Shown here: positions 1 through 9,178 of the stretch, one piece after another
Layout: the number at the start of each line of letters is the position of its first letter
How positions within the stretch are numbered: position 1 is the first letter of the stretch
Assembly (NCBI GenBank): GCA_963770765.1
Contig: CAVYQS010000012.1
Span: 485,204-549,203, forward strand
Direction of reading: 5' to 3'
Origin: CAVPCY01 sp963770765
GTDB lineage: Bacteria > Actinomycetota > Coriobacteriia > Anaerosomatales > PHET01
DNA: 64,000 nucleotides
The notes under the pieces: model-generated
The model's input: the letters and a program-made list of their open reading frames with translations, nothing else
The model's database searches: none
Told to the model about the DNA's origin: nothing
Position numbers and translations under genes: made by a program

Positions 1-6
1 GCGAAG

Positions 7-1374
7 CTACTGGACGCCGAGCCAGGCCAGGGCGGGGCCGCCTGCGACACCCAGTGCGACCGTGATGGCCACCACGACCGCCACGGCGACGGCCGAGCGC
101 GGCTCGAAGGACGTCTCGGTGACTTCGACGCCCTCAGGCTCGTCGAAGAACGCTGCGCGCACGATGCGGAGGTAGTAGCCGGCCGACACGACGCTCATCA
201 GCACGGCGACGATCACCCAGGTGACCTGGCCGGCGGTGATCGCCGCGGCGAACAGGTACAACTTGCCGAAGAAGCCGGCGAGCGGAGGGATCCCCACGAG
301 CGACATCAGCATGACGACCATCATCCACGCGGAAGCGATGCGGCGCTTGGCGAGCCCGGCGAAGTCCGACAGTGCCGGGCCCTGCTCGGCGGCGACCAGC
401 ATGATCCCCATCGACGGCACGGCGTAGGCCACCGAGTAGAACACCGCGGCAAGGTAGCCCGCCGGGCTGAGAGCCGACACGGCCAGGAGCAGGTAGCCCG
501 TGTGTGCCACACCCGAGTACGCCATCATGCGGCGCACATCGGTCTGAGTGAGCGCGGCGAGGTTACCCAGCACCATCGAGGCCACGGCAGCGATGAGCAA
601 CAGCGGTGCGACGACCGGAGCCGTGGGAGCGACCGCGATCGTGAGGCGCACGATGGCGACCGCACCGGCGACCTTGGGGACGGTGGACACGAACGCGACG
701 GTCCACGGCTCGGCGCCCTCGTAGGCATCCGGCGCCCAGTAGTGGAAGGGCGCGGCCGACAGCTTCGCGAAGAGGCCCACGAACGTGAGGATGACCGCCA
801 GCAGCCCCAGCGTTCCGGCCGCGCTGAGGTCGATGGCGTCGAAGCGCGTGGTGCCGGACACCCCGTACAGGAACGACATGCCGTAGAGCATCACGAGCGA
901 CGTGAGCATCGACAGCAGGAAGTACTTGAGCGCACCCTCGAGGCCATTGAGCCGCATGCGGCGATAGCCGATGAGCACGTAGGCGGGCATCGTGGCGAGT
1001 TCGAGCGCGAGAACGAGCGTGACCATCTCGGCGGCCTCGGCCATCAGCATCGCGCCGATCGCCGAGAAGAGCGCCAGAGCCACCGCCTCGCGGATGCGGC
1101 CCTCGCCCCGGCCGGCGGTCCACAGCAGCCACACCGCTGCCAGCACCGCGATCGCGGTCCTGACGAAGCGGGCGGGTCCGTCGTAGACGAGCAGACCGCC
1201 GAAGAGCGATCCACCGGCGGGCAGCAACGCGGCGTATGCCGCCGACGCCAGCGCGAACGCGGTACCGACGTAGGCCGAACCGCGGTCACCCCCGGGAAGG
1301 CGCTCCGCGAACAGTGCCCACGCCACAGCCGCGAGGAGCAGGAGCTCCGGGACTATGAGGAGATAGTCGGCCAC
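7..1374 (-). CDS. nuoN: NADH-quinone oxidoreductase subunit N (antiporter-like)
   Basis: This is the membrane subunit NuoN of respiratory complex I, one of the three antiporter-like proton-pumping subunits. The 455-residue protein is almost entirely hydrophobic, with about 14 predicted membrane segments. It has the family hallmark of a conserved Glu in TM5 (near LALELATMPAYVLIG) and the Lys/His-bearing proton half-channel region (LFAKLSAAPFHYWAPDAYEGA). Length is normal for bacterial NuoN. It starts with GTG immediately after the TAA of nuoM and is the last visible gene of the nuo operon; the next gene downstream lies outside the window. Identification is firm from family sequence and position after nuoM. 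Confidence 0.95.
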   Translation of the reverse strand: MADYLLIVPELLLLAAVAWALFAERLPGGDRGSAYVGTAFALASAAYAALLPAGGSLFGGLLVYDGPARFVRTAIAVLAAVWLLWTAGRGEGRIREAVALALFSAIGAMLMAEAAEMVTLVLALELATMPAYVLIGYRRMRLNGLEGALKYFLLSMLTSLVMLYGMSFLYGVSGTTRFDAIDLSAAGTLGLLAVILTFVGLFAKLSAAPFHYWAPDAYEGAEPWTVAFVSTVPKVAGAVAIVRLTIAVAPTAPVVAPLLLIAAVASMVLGNLAALTQTDVRRMMAYSGVAHTGYLLLAVSALSPAGYLAAVFYSVAYAVPSMGIMLVAAEQGPALSDFAGLAKRRIASAWMMVVMLMSLVGIPPLAGFFGKLYLFAAAITAGQVTWVIVAVLMSVVSAGYYLRIVRAAFFDEPEGVEVTETSFEPRSAVAVAVVVAITVALGVAGGPALAWLGVQ

Positions 1375-2833
1375 TTAGGCACCCAGCACTTTCGACAGTG
1401 CCTGCATGACGGGATCGGTGTACTGCAGCAGTGCAGACCAGTAGATGCCGATGACGGCGATCAGCACGATGAGCGGCGCGACCGTGATGATCTCGCGCAC
1501 GGTGATATCGGGCTGATCGGCGACGATCTGGCTCGGCTGGCCCAGCACCACCCGCTGCAGCATCCACAGCATGTACGCGGCGCCCAGAAGCACTCCCACC
1601 GAACCCAGGACCACCAGCCACGGTGCGATCACCGTGGACTGCCATGCGCCGAGCAACGACAGGAACTCTCCCACGAAGCCCGACAACCCCGGCAGGCCCA
1701 TGCTCGCGAACGACGCGAACGCGAAGAGCCCGGCGATCACGGGCACCTGGCCGGCGAGCCCGGACAGGTCGGCGATCTGGCGTGTGTGGGTGCGCTCGTA
1801 GACCATTCCCACCATCAGGAAGAGCATGCCGGTGATGAGCCCGTGGCTGATGTTGACGGCCATCGCCCCGTTGAGTCCCGCAGCGGTTCCCGCACGCGAT
1901 GCCGAGCATCGCGAAGCCCATGTGCGAGACCGACGAGTACGCGACGAGCTTCTTGACGTCGGTCTGGGCGAAGGCTGTGGCCGCGCCGTAGATGATCGAG
2001 ATGACGGCGAGGACCGCGATGAACACCTGCCAGTCGGCGAAGCCCTGCGGCAGGATGGGAAGCGATATCCGCAAGAAGCCGTAGGTCCCCATCTTGAGCA
2101 TGATGCCGGCGAGCAGCACCGAAGCCGCGGTGGGCGCCTCGACGTGCGCGTCGGGCAGCCACGTGTGCAGCGGGAAGACAGGCACCTTCACGGCGAAGCC
2201 GAGGAAGAACGCGAGGAAGACCCACCACTGGAAGCCGGAGGGCAGCATCGGTCCGACCTTGGCGAGCTCGACGAGGTCGAACGTCCCGGTCTGGAGGAAC
2301 AGCGCGACCACGCCCACGAGCATGAACACCGAGCCCAGCAACGTGTAGAGGAAGAACTTGATCGAGGCGTACTCCCGACGCGGGCCGCCCCACTGAGCGA
2401 TCAGGAAGTACATGGGCACGAGCACGAGTTCCCAGAACACGTAGAAGAGCACGAAATCGAGCGCCGCGAACACGCCGTTCATCCCCACCTGCAGGAGCAG
2501 CAGCATCGCGAAGTAGAACGCCGGCTTCTTGTCGATCTTCCAGCTCGCGATGACGGCGAGGAAGGTGAGCAGCGCCGACAGCGCGATCAGCGGCATGGAG
2601 ATGCCGTCGACCGCGAGGTAGTACTGGATGCCGACCTGAGGCACCCACGGGAACTGCTCGGCGAACTGCATCCCGCCGGCGGGGTCGAAGCGCGCCACCA
2701 TCACCACCGCGAGTGCGAGGTCAGCGCCGGTGACGGCGAGCGCGATCCATTTCGCGAGTTCACCTCGGCTCTTGGGCAGCAGCGCGCAGGCGAGTACACC
2801 TACGAGCGGCAGGAAGATGATCAGGCTGAGCAC
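1375..2833 (-). CDS. nuoM: NADH-quinone oxidoreductase subunit M, one apparent frameshift
   Basis: NuoM is the second antiporter-like proton channel of complex I. The frame opens with GTG at 2833, directly after the nuoL stop, and carries the expected sequence through LHTWLPDAHVEAPTAASVLL and the AYSSVSHMGFAMLGIA segment. There it runs off frame; the remainder (AMAVNISHGLITGMLF to the TAA at 1375) is intact in the neighbouring frame. The span is 1459 nt, three times 486 plus one, so removing one base near 1885-1905 restores a protein of about 485 residues, normal for the family. I see no nonsense codon, so an assembly error is more likely than a real lesion. Confidence 0.9.
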
Positions 2834-2834
2834 G

Positions 2835-4745
2835 CTAGGCCCCCCTTGTGACGACGAGGATGAGCATGAGCACGACGACCGCGCCGATGACGAGGCGCTG
2901 ATAGCTTTGCAGGCGTCCCGTCTGCAGACGGCGGAACGCGCGGCCTGCGGAACGCGAGAGCCCGGCGAGGCCGTTGACCGCGCCGTCGATGACCGCTGCC
3001 GTCGAAGCGACCAGGCTCCCGATGAGAACGCGACCCACCCCTTGCCGGCGCCGTTCACGGCGCCATCGACCACGCGCTGGTCGAACAGGGTCATCGAGTT
3101 CGCGAACCGTGCGAAACCGCGCACGAACAGCGCGTCGTAGGTGAGGTCGAAGTAGAACTTCGAGGTGAGCATGGCGTAGAAGTAGCCGAAACGCTGCTTC
3201 CATACCTGCGTGTTGACGACCACCGAACGCCGCCCGTAGACCCACCATCCGACTCCGATGCCGGTTCCGGCGACGGCGATCGAGATCGCGAGCATCAGCA
3301 TGCTCGGCCACGCGCCCTCGTGGCCGAGGAAGGCCGCGTAGAGGGTCGTGCCGAAGCCCAGCACCACGGTGATCGACCGCGAGCACCACCATCGGTGCGA
3401 GCATCGAGCGGTGCCCGTCCTTGAGGTGCTCGGACTGCTCGGGCCCGGTGAACACCCGGAACCACAGCCGGGTGACGTAGAACGCGGTGAGGCCCGAGGC
3501 GACGATCACCGCGGCGAAGGTCGCGTAGTGGTGTTCGTGCAGCAGCACGGCGAGGATCTCGTCTTTGCTGAAGAAGCCGGCCAGCGGAGGTACGCCCGCC
3601 AGAGCGAGCGCTCCCACAGCGAACGTCGCCGTGGTTATCGGCATGCGCTTGGCCAGGCCGCCCATCTCGCGCATGTCTTGCGTGTGCGCCGAGTGGATGA
3701 TGACACCCGCGCCCAGGAAGAGCAGCGACTTGAAGAACGCGTGGGTGGTCAGGTGGAACAGCGCCGCCGTCGCGCTCCCGGCGCCCAGCGCGACGAACAT
3801 CAGGCCCAGCTGGCTGATCGTCGAGTACGCGAGCACCTTCTTGACATCGTGCTGCACCGCCGCAAGCAACCCGCCGAGAAGGGCGGTCACGGCGCCGATG
3901 ACGAGCATCGCCGTCATGACACCGGGCGCCTGCTCGAAGATCGGCAGTGTCCGCGCGACGACGAAGACGCCGGCGGCGACCATCGTGGCCGCGTGGATCA
4001 GCGCTGACGCAGGCGTGGGGCCGGCCATCGCGTCCGGGAGCCACACGTGGAGAGGCACCTGGGCCGACTTGCCCATCGCGGCCCACAGGAGCCCGACCGC
4101 CGCGATGAGCGCGGCACCCGGCGCCCATCCGGGCAGCGTCTCGAGCACGACGTGCAGGTCGAACGTCCCGGCGTTGACGAAGATCACGAACAGCGCGATG
4201 AGGAAGCCGAGGTCTCCCACGCGCGTTGTCAGAAACGCCTTCTGCGACGCCTTGCGAGGCGCCTCGAGCTCGTACCAGAAGCCGATGAGCAGGTACGAGC
4301 ACAGGCCCATGAGCTCCCACATGGCGAACGTGAACAGCAGGTTCGCCGAGAGGACGAGCACGAGCATGGCGGTCGTGAACAGCGACAGCACCGCGTAGTA
4401 CCAGCCGATGCGCTCGTCTTTGTGCATGTATCCGAGCGAGTACACCTGGACGCACGTGGCCACCAACGTGACGGTGACGAGCGTGGCGGCGGCGAGCGGG
4501 TCCAACGCCACCGCCGCATCGAAGGTCTGCGTCCCCATGCGGGCGAAGGTCCAGCTCGCGCTCCATACAGGCTCGTGCTGACCGCCCGGCCAGATGCGGG
4601 CGAAGGCTGCGAGGGCGAGCGCGAACGAAGCCGCCATCGCGGCGACCGGCAGCGCGATCAGCCTGTTGCGAAGGGAGCGCGGAAGCGGCAGCAGGATGAA
4701 GAACGCCGCGGCCGGAAGAGCGGGTATGAGCAGAACCCAGTCCAT
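2835..4745 (-). CDS. nuoL: NADH-quinone oxidoreductase subunit L, two compensating frameshifts
   Basis: NuoL is the distal proton-pumping subunit of complex I, with a long lateral helix at its C-terminus. ATG at 4745 starts MDWVLLIPALPAAAFF; the core motif HVWLPDAMAGPTPASALIHAATMV near residue 225-250 is diagnostic. The frame is lost near 3374, where one extra base turns the expected AVITVVLGFGT into AVDHRGAG. It continues in the next frame and returns to the original frame near 3020-3045, ending in the hydrophobic LVIGAVVVLMLILVV segment at 2835. The span is exactly divisible by three (about 636 residues). The lateral helix region therefore needs re-reading from raw data. It abuts nuoK upstream and nuoM downstream. 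Confidence 0.9.
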   Translation of the reverse strand: MDWVLLIPALPAAAFFILLPLPRSLRNRLIALPVAAMAASFALALAAFARIWPGGQHEPVWSASWTFARMGTQTFDAAVALDPLAAATLVTVTLVATCVQVYSLGYMHKDERIGWYYAVLSLFTTAMLVLVLSANLLFTFAMWELMGLCSYLLIGFWYELEAPRKASQKAFLTTRVGDLGFLIALFVIFVNAGTFDLHVVLETLPGWAPGAALIAAVGLLWAAMGKSAQVPLHVWLPDAMAGPTPASALIHAATMVAAGVFVVARTLPIFEQAPGVMTAMLVIGAVTALLGGLLAAVQHDVKKVLAYSTISQLGLMFVALGAGSATAALFHLTTHAFFKSLLFLGAGVIIHSAHTQDMREMGGLAKRMPITTATFAVGALALAGVPPLAGFFSKDEILAVLLHEHHYATFAAVIVASGLTAFYVTRLWFRVFTGPEQSEHLKDGHRSMLAPMVVLAVDHRGAGLRHDPLRGLPRPRGRVAEHADARDLDRRRRNRHRSRMVGLRAAFGGRQHAGMEAAFRLLLRHAHLEVLLRPHLRRAVRARFRTVRELDDPVRPARGRWRRERRRQGVGRVLIGSLVASTAAVIDGAVNGLAGLSRSAGRAFRRLQTGRLQSYQRLVIGAVVVLMLILVVTRGA

Positions 4746-4748
4746 GCC

Positions 4749-5060
4749 CTAGCCCTTCAGATCCGACAGGCCGGTGACTTCGCTCGAACGTGACCTGCGG
4801 TAGATCGCCAGGATCAAAGCGAGCCCCAGCCCCACCTCGGCTGCCGAGATCACCATCGTGAACACGGTGAAGTACCAGCCCGTCATCTCGGTGGGCGTCT
4901 GGAAGCGCGAGAACGCGATCAGGTTGATGCCGACAGCGATCGACATCAGCTCGAGCGACATGAGCACCTGCACGGCGCCCTTCTTGGATACGGCGCCGTA
5001 GAGACCGAGCGCGAAGAGCGCTGCGCCGAGCATCAGGAAGGCTTCGAGACCCACGCGCAT
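4749..5060 (-). CDS. nuoK: NADH-quinone oxidoreductase subunit K
   Basis: NuoK is a small membrane subunit (about 103 residues, three transmembrane helices) that forms part of the proton path between NuoH and the antiporter subunits. The two conserved buried glutamates of the family are present, in MSLELMSIAVGINLIAF and ISAAEVGLGLALI. I place the start at the ATG whose last base lies in the TGA of the frame-corrected nuoJ (TGATG), giving translational coupling; a GTG one codon earlier (5063) is possible. The stop at 4749 precedes the nuoL ATG by three bases. Confidence 0.95.
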   Translation of the reverse strand: MRVGLEAFLMLGAALFALGLYGAVSKKGAVQVLMSLELMSIAVGINLIAFSRFQTPTEMTGWYFTVFTMVISAAEVGLGLALILAIYRRSRSSEVTGLSDLKG

Positions 5061-5567
5061 CACTCCTCACCCTCCCTCGACCACAGTACGGCCGCCACCA
5101 GCGCCGCCGTGAGCACGAGTGAGGCTATCTCGAAGGGTGCGGCCCATCCGGTCGGGACTGAACAGCAGCATGCCGAAGGCGACCAGGTCGGGAGCTTGCT
5201 CGGGCATGCGCACGACCTCGGGCTCCCAGCCGGCGATCGCGATCGCGACGACTGCGAAGAACACCACCGCCAGGGCAGCGCCCAGCGCCGAGAAGTCCGC
5301 CGGGCGTACCGCGTCTTCTCGACTGCGCAAGGTGATCATGATCGTGAAGATGAGCAGGATCGCCAGAGCGCCCGCGTAGATGAGCAGCTGGACGATGGCG
5401 ATGTAGTCGGCCTCGAGAAGCAGGTAGATGCCGGCACCCGCCACAGACACCTCGAGCAGCCAGAACGCGGCGTGGACGACGTTGCGGGAAGCGAGCATGG
5501 CCACCGAACCGCCGACGGTCGCGACGGCGAGGACGGCGAAGGCGATCCCGCTCACGGTCTCAGTCAT
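5060..5567 (-). CDS. nuoJ: NADH-quinone oxidoreductase subunit J, one apparent frameshift
   Basis: NuoJ is a five-helix membrane subunit of complex I that carries the pi-bulge helix involved in coupling. It starts with ATG at 5567, overlapping the end of nuoI. The sequence is normal through ASRNVVHAAFWLLEVSVAGAG and LLIYAGALAILLIFTIMI to FGMLLFSP. A GGG run near 5154-5156 then shifts the frame. In the next frame the natural end TGWAAPFEIASLVLTAALV followed by an acidic tail and TGA at 5060-5062 is intact. The span of 508 nt is 3n+1, so one base is extra and the true product has about 168 residues. The stop then overlaps the nuoK start as expected in this operon. Confidence 0.9.
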
Positions 5568-6039
5568 TACCGCCTCCCTCCACTCCGGCCGGCTGTGCAG
5601 GAGCCGCGGGCCGCTCGGCCCGCTTCGGCTTGGCCGCAGGCGTGTCGGTGAGCAGGTCGCACGCGAGCTCCTCGGGCGTGTAGCGGGCCAGCTCGTAGTC
5701 GTGGCCCATCTCGATCGCGTCGAACGGGCACGCCTCCACGCACAGGCCGCACATCATGCAGGCGCCGATCTCGTAGTGCCACCGGTCGATGTTCTTGTTG
5801 CGCGCCTCGTCGCTTCTGACGTCGATCTCGATGATGTAGTCGGGACACGCCTTCTCGCACGCGAGGCACGCCGTGCACTTGTGAGCGCCGTCCTCGGCGA
5901 GCTTGATCTGGACGGCCCAGCGGGCCCGCTCGGGCAGCGTGATCTTCTCGTGCGGGTACTGAACAGTGATCGGGCCGCGCAGCATGTTGCGCATCGAGAT
6001 GCCCATGCCGCGCAGGATGCCGGTGCCCCAGATGCTCAC
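5560..6039 (-). CDS. nuoI: NADH-quinone oxidoreductase subunit I (2x[4Fe-4S] ferredoxin)
   Basis: NuoI is the peripheral-arm subunit with iron-sulfur clusters N6a and N6b, which pass electrons toward NuoB and quinone. Two complete CxxCxxCxxxCP motifs are visible: C55, C58, C61, C65 and C94, C97, C100, C104 (CTACLACEKACP and CMMCGLCVEACP). At 159 residues, with an alanine/proline-rich tail, it has family length. The start is GTG at 6039, whose bases overlap the nuoH TGA (GTGA). The 3' end overlaps the nuoJ ATG by eight bases. With NuoF/G missing from this operon, NuoI is the likely docking point for whatever electron-input protein is used. Confidence 0.96.
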   Translation of the reverse strand: MSIWGTGILRGMGISMRNMLRGPITVQYPHEKITLPERARWAVQIKLAEDGAHKCTACLACEKACPDYIIEIDVRSDEARNKNIDRWHYEIGACMMCGLCVEACPFDAIEMGHDYELARYTPEELACDLLTDTPAAKPKRAERPAAPAQPAGVEGGGND

Positions 6040-7031
6040 TGGCCACCCCCGAACAGCAGCGGCCAGATCTTCACGCCGACACCGGTGATCATGACCCACG
6101 CCAGCGACACAGGGAGCAGCACCTTCCAGCCAAGCGACAGCAGCTGGTCGATGCGCACGCGCGGAAGCGTGCCGCGAACCCACATGAGGAAGGCGATCAT
6201 GAGGTAGGTCTTGAGCATGAAGACCAGGGCCGCCCAGTTGCCCAGCGCATCGACGGGCACGAACGGGATGCGCCAGCCGCCGAAGAACAGCGTCACCATG
6301 AGCGCGCAGAAGATGAACATGTTGCTGAACTCGGCCAGGAACAGCAGGCCGAACTTCATCGACGAGTACTCCGTGGCGAAGCCCGCGACGAGCTCGGATT
6401 CGGCCTCGGACATGTCGAACGGAGTCTGGTTGATCTCGATGAGCCCCGCGATCAGGAAGAGGACGAACGCCGGCAGGCACGGCAGCCAGAACCACAGGGG
6501 ATCTTGCGCCCGAACGATCTCACCCATGTTGAGCGACCCTGCGATCATGACCGGCGGCAGAGCGGCGAGAAGCAGCGGCACCTCGTAGGTGATCTGCTGC
6601 GCCACCGCACGCATACCGCCCAGCAGCGACCACTTGTTCGAACTCGCCCATCCCGCCGCGACGATACCGAGCGGAACGAGGGAGACGACGGCGAGCGTGT
6701 AGAGCAGCCCCAGGTCGAGATCGGCGGCCGCCATGTCACCCGCGAACGGGATCGCCGCGTACGCCGCGAGGGACGGCACGAACACGATCGCCGGAGCGAG
6801 GAAGTAGAGCACCTTGTCCACGTTGGTGGGCGTGATGTCTTCCTTGGTGAGGAGCTTGAGCACGTCTGCGGTGGTCTGGAACATGCCGGCCGGGCCGAGC
6901 TCGGTCGGGCCAAGACGCACGTGCAGGTGGCCGAGCACCTTTCGCAGCATGTAGATGAGCACGACACCGTTGACCAGCATGAGGCCCACGGCCGCCAGCA
7001 CTCTGAGGACCACGACGAGGACGGGGTTCAT
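6036..7031 (-). CDS. nuoH: NADH-quinone oxidoreductase subunit H
   Basis: NuoH is the membrane anchor at the junction with the peripheral arm and forms the quinone channel entrance. The 331-residue protein has about eight to nine membrane segments. It carries the conserved loop signatures VRLGPTELGPAGMFQTTADV near residues 40-60 and the acidic EINQTPFDMSEAESELVAGF near residues 199-218, which lines the E-channel. The ATG at 7031 overlaps the nuoD TGA. Placing nuoH directly after nuoD, with no nuoE, nuoF or nuoG between them, shows the operon is of the reduced 11-subunit type. Confidence 0.97.
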   Translation of the reverse strand: MNPVLVVVLRVLAAVGLMLVNGVVLIYMLRKVLGHLHVRLGPTELGPAGMFQTTADVLKLLTKEDITPTNVDKVLYFLAPAIVFVPSLAAYAAIPFAGDMAAADLDLGLLYTLAVVSLVPLGIVAAGWASSNKWSLLGGMRAVAQQITYEVPLLLAALPPVMIAGSLNMGEIVRAQDPLWFWLPCLPAFVLFLIAGLIEINQTPFDMSEAESELVAGFATEYSSMKFGLLFLAEFSNMFIFCALMVTLFFGGWRIPFVPVDALGNWAALVFMLKTYLMIAFLMWVRGTLPRVRIDQLLSLGWKVLLPVSLAWVMITGVGVKIWPLLFGGGQ

Positions 7032-8239
7032 CGGTCGATCTCCCCCAGCACCACGTCGAGGCTGCCCAAGATGACCACCGAGTCGGCGAGCAGGTTGCCC
7101 GGCAGGATCGACTCGCCCACCTGCAGCGCGTAGAGCGCCGGCGGGTTGTAGCGCATGCGGTACGGGTGCTCGGTACCGTCGGAGACCAGGTGCACGCCCA
7201 GCTCACCGCGCGGCGACTCGACCGACGCGTACGCCTCGCCGGCGGGCGGGCGCAGCACCTTGGGCACCTTGGCGGTGAAGTCGCCCTCGGGAAGCCCGTC
7301 CATGCACTGCCGCACCATCCTCACGGCCTGCCGCAGCTCCGACATCCGCACGAGGTAGCGCGCGTAACAGTCACCGACCTCCGACATCGGAACCGAGAAC
7401 TCCATCTCGTCGTAGGCCGCGTAGGGCAGGTCCCGCCGAACGTCGAAACTCACGCCGCTCGCGCGGAGGTTGGCGCCGCTGAGCCCGAAGGCCACCGCCA
7501 TGTTCTTGTCGATCACGCCCACGCCACGCATGCGGCCTTGGAAGATCTCGTTACCGCCGAGCAGTGCTTCGTGCTCATCGAGGTAGCCATCGATCGTGGC
7601 GAGGAAGTCACGGATCTTCTTCTCGGCGGTCGTGGTGATGTCGGCCACGACGCCGCCCGGTCGCACGTAGTTGAACATCATGCGCTGGCCGGTGACGTCC
7701 TCGAGGATGTCGAGCAGATTCTCACGGTCGCGGACCGCGTAGAGGAACTGCCCCATCGCTCCGGTGTCGAGTCCCATCGTGCCGTACCAGACGAGGTGAC
7801 TCGCGATCCGGTTGATCTCACCCATCAGGACGCGCAGCCAGTTGGCTCGGCGCGGGACCTCGATGCCGGCGATCTTCTCGGCAGCGAGGGCGAAGGCGAG
7901 TTCGTTATGGATGCCGGAGACGTAGTCCCCGCGGTCCATGAGCGTCCCGACCGCGCTGTACCGGCGCGACTCAGCGAGCTTCTCGATGCCACGGTGCAGG
8001 TAGCCGATGACCGCCTCACCCGCGGTGACCTCTTCACCGTCGAGCTCGAGCAGCACGCGGAGCACGCCGTGGGTCGAGGGGTGCTGAGGGCCCATGTTGA
8101 CCACGAGGCGGTCGGTGGCGAGCGAATCCACGCCCGTGACACTGCCATACGCCGACAAGGGCAGCTCGTTGGGGAGGTCGGGCTCGCCGGCGGTGAGCCA
8201 CCCGGCGTGCTTCACGAAGGAGCGCGGGTCGGCTCTCAC
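7028..8239 (-). CDS. nuoD: NADH-quinone oxidoreductase subunit D
   Basis: NuoD (49 kDa subunit) forms the quinone-reduction site together with NuoB and is homologous to the large subunit of [NiFe] hydrogenases without its metal ligands. The 403-residue sequence contains NMGPQHPSTHGVLRVLLELDGE with the conserved His of the quinone pocket, GYLHRGIEKLAE, the ESPRGELG motif and the C-terminal LLADSVVILGSLDVVLGEIDR end. It starts with GTG at 8239, overlapping the nuoC TGA (GTGA). nuoC and nuoD are separate genes, not fused as in enterobacteria. Confidence 0.97.
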   Translation of the reverse strand: MRADPRSFVKHAGWLTAGEPDLPNELPLSAYGSVTGVDSLATDRLVVNMGPQHPSTHGVLRVLLELDGEEVTAGEAVIGYLHRGIEKLAESRRYSAVGTLMDRGDYVSGIHNELAFALAAEKIAGIEVPRRANWLRVLMGEINRIASHLVWYGTMGLDTGAMGQFLYAVRDRENLLDILEDVTGQRMMFNYVRPGGVVADITTTAEKKIRDFLATIDGYLDEHEALLGGNEIFQGRMRGVGVIDKNMAVAFGLSGANLRASGVSFDVRRDLPYAAYDEMEFSVPMSEVGDCYARYLVRMSELRQAVRMVRQCMDGLPEGDFTAKVPKVLRPPAGEAYASVESPRGELGVHLVSDGTEHPYRMRYNPPALYALQVGESILPGNLLADSVVILGSLDVVLGEIDR

Positions 8240-8700
8240 CGGTTGCGCACCTCCTCCGGCGTGCGGATGGCGATGCGCTTGAGCAGGAGCGGCTCGATGC
8301 CCTCGGTGAGCAGGAGGTACTTGGGGTTGGGATGCCCGGATAGCGTCAGCCCGAACATCTCGGCGAGCTCCCGCTCAGGCATCAGCACCGCAGGATAGAC
8401 GCGCCAGACGCTGGCGAGGTTCGATCCATAGGCGTGCGAGGCCTTCACATAGACCTCTTCGTCGCGCGAGAACGAGCGCAGGTGGTAGACCGCATCCACC
8501 GCTTCGCCGGTGTCGATGCCGAACATGTCGACCAGGTAGGTGTAGTTGTGGTCGGAGTCGCGCAGAGCCTCGAGAGTCGCGCACGCGTTCTCCGGCAGCA
8601 CACGAACGACGATCCCGAGCCCATCGGCGTCGGAGACCGTCTCGACCGGCGCACCCGCGCGCTCGAGTGCCTTAGCTATGTGCGTCGCGTCTGGCTTCAA
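8236..8700 (-). CDS. nuoC: NADH-quinone oxidoreductase subunit C
   Basis: NuoC (30 kDa subunit) is a small hydrophilic peripheral-arm protein that stabilises NuoD and NuoB. The 154-residue product has the family regions YLVDMFGIDT and VYPAVLMPERELAEMFGLTLSGHPNPKYLLL, the latter matching the C-terminal 30 kDa signature in which the acidic ExxDMFGI-type segment precedes a conserved H/P pair. The best start in this frame is TTG at 8700, which lies 29 bases inside the end of nuoB; this unusually long overlap is the least certain part of the call. The stop overlaps the nuoD GTG. Confidence 0.92.
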   Translation of the reverse strand: MKPDATHIAKALERAGAPVETVSDADGLGIVVRVLPENACATLEALRDSDHNYTYLVDMFGIDTGEAVDAVYHLRSFSRDEEVYVKASHAYGSNLASVWRVYPAVLMPERELAEMFGLTLSGHPNPKYLLLTEGIEPLLLKRIAIRTPEEVRNR

Positions 8701-9178
8701 GCCTGTGCTCCGTCTGGTCCTTGATCTTCTCCATCAGCTGCAAGAACGCGTACTGCACCGACTCGGGCCGCGGCGGGCACCCGGGGATGTAGACATCGAC
8801 CGGAACGATCTTGTCGACGCCCAGGACCACGTTGGGGTACTCGCGGAAGGGGCCTCCCGTACTCGCGCACGCGCCCATCGCGATGACCCACTTGGGTTCG
8901 GGCATCTGGTCGTAGAGCCGTTTGACCGTCTCGGCCATCTTGTGGTTGACCGTCCCGGCCACGATCATGACGTCGGCCTGGCGCGGACTCGCCCGGAAGA
9001 AGACCCCGTGGCGGTCGAAGTCGAAGCGCGGACCCGAGGCGTGCATGAGGCCTTCGATGGCACAGCACGCGATGCCGAACGCCATGTACCACAGCGAGCG
9101 GCGGCGCGCCCAGTCGAAGAGCTGCTCGCTGCGGATGAACAGAAGGGAGTTCTCGCCGGTGAGCTTGTCTAGCGCCAC
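8672..9178 (-). CDS. nuoB: NADH-quinone oxidoreductase subunit B ([4Fe-4S] N2)
   Basis: NuoB binds cluster N2, the last iron-sulfur centre before quinone. The four ligands are visible: adjacent C38-C39 in GIACCAIE, C104 in MGACASTGG and C134 in IPGCPPRPE. The GTG at 9178 yields about 168 residues and overlaps the nuoA stop by ten bases. An open frame continues upstream of this start, but that part is the out-of-frame reading of nuoA and is excluded. Its 3' end contains the TTG start of nuoC. Confidence 0.96.
   Translation of the reverse strand: MALDKLTGENSLLFIRSEQLFDWARRRSLWYMAFGIACCAIEGLMHASGPRFDFDRHGVFFRASPRQADVMIVAGTVNHKMAETVKRLYDQMPEPKWVIAMGACASTGGPFREYPNVVLGVDKIVPVDVYIPGCPPRPESVQYAFLQLMEKIKDQTEHRLEARRDAHS

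Noticed and set aside
502..1956. Long plus-strand open frame of 484 codons across nuoN/nuoM
   Set aside because: It is antisense to firm nuo genes, has an Arg/His/Glu-rich composition typical of reversed GC-rich codons and no family motif.
1375..5567. Programmed ribosomal frameshifting in nuoM, nuoL and nuoJ
   Set aside because: No slippery heptamer or shared downstream structure is apparent at the shift points, and the same type of shift occurs in unrelated genes.
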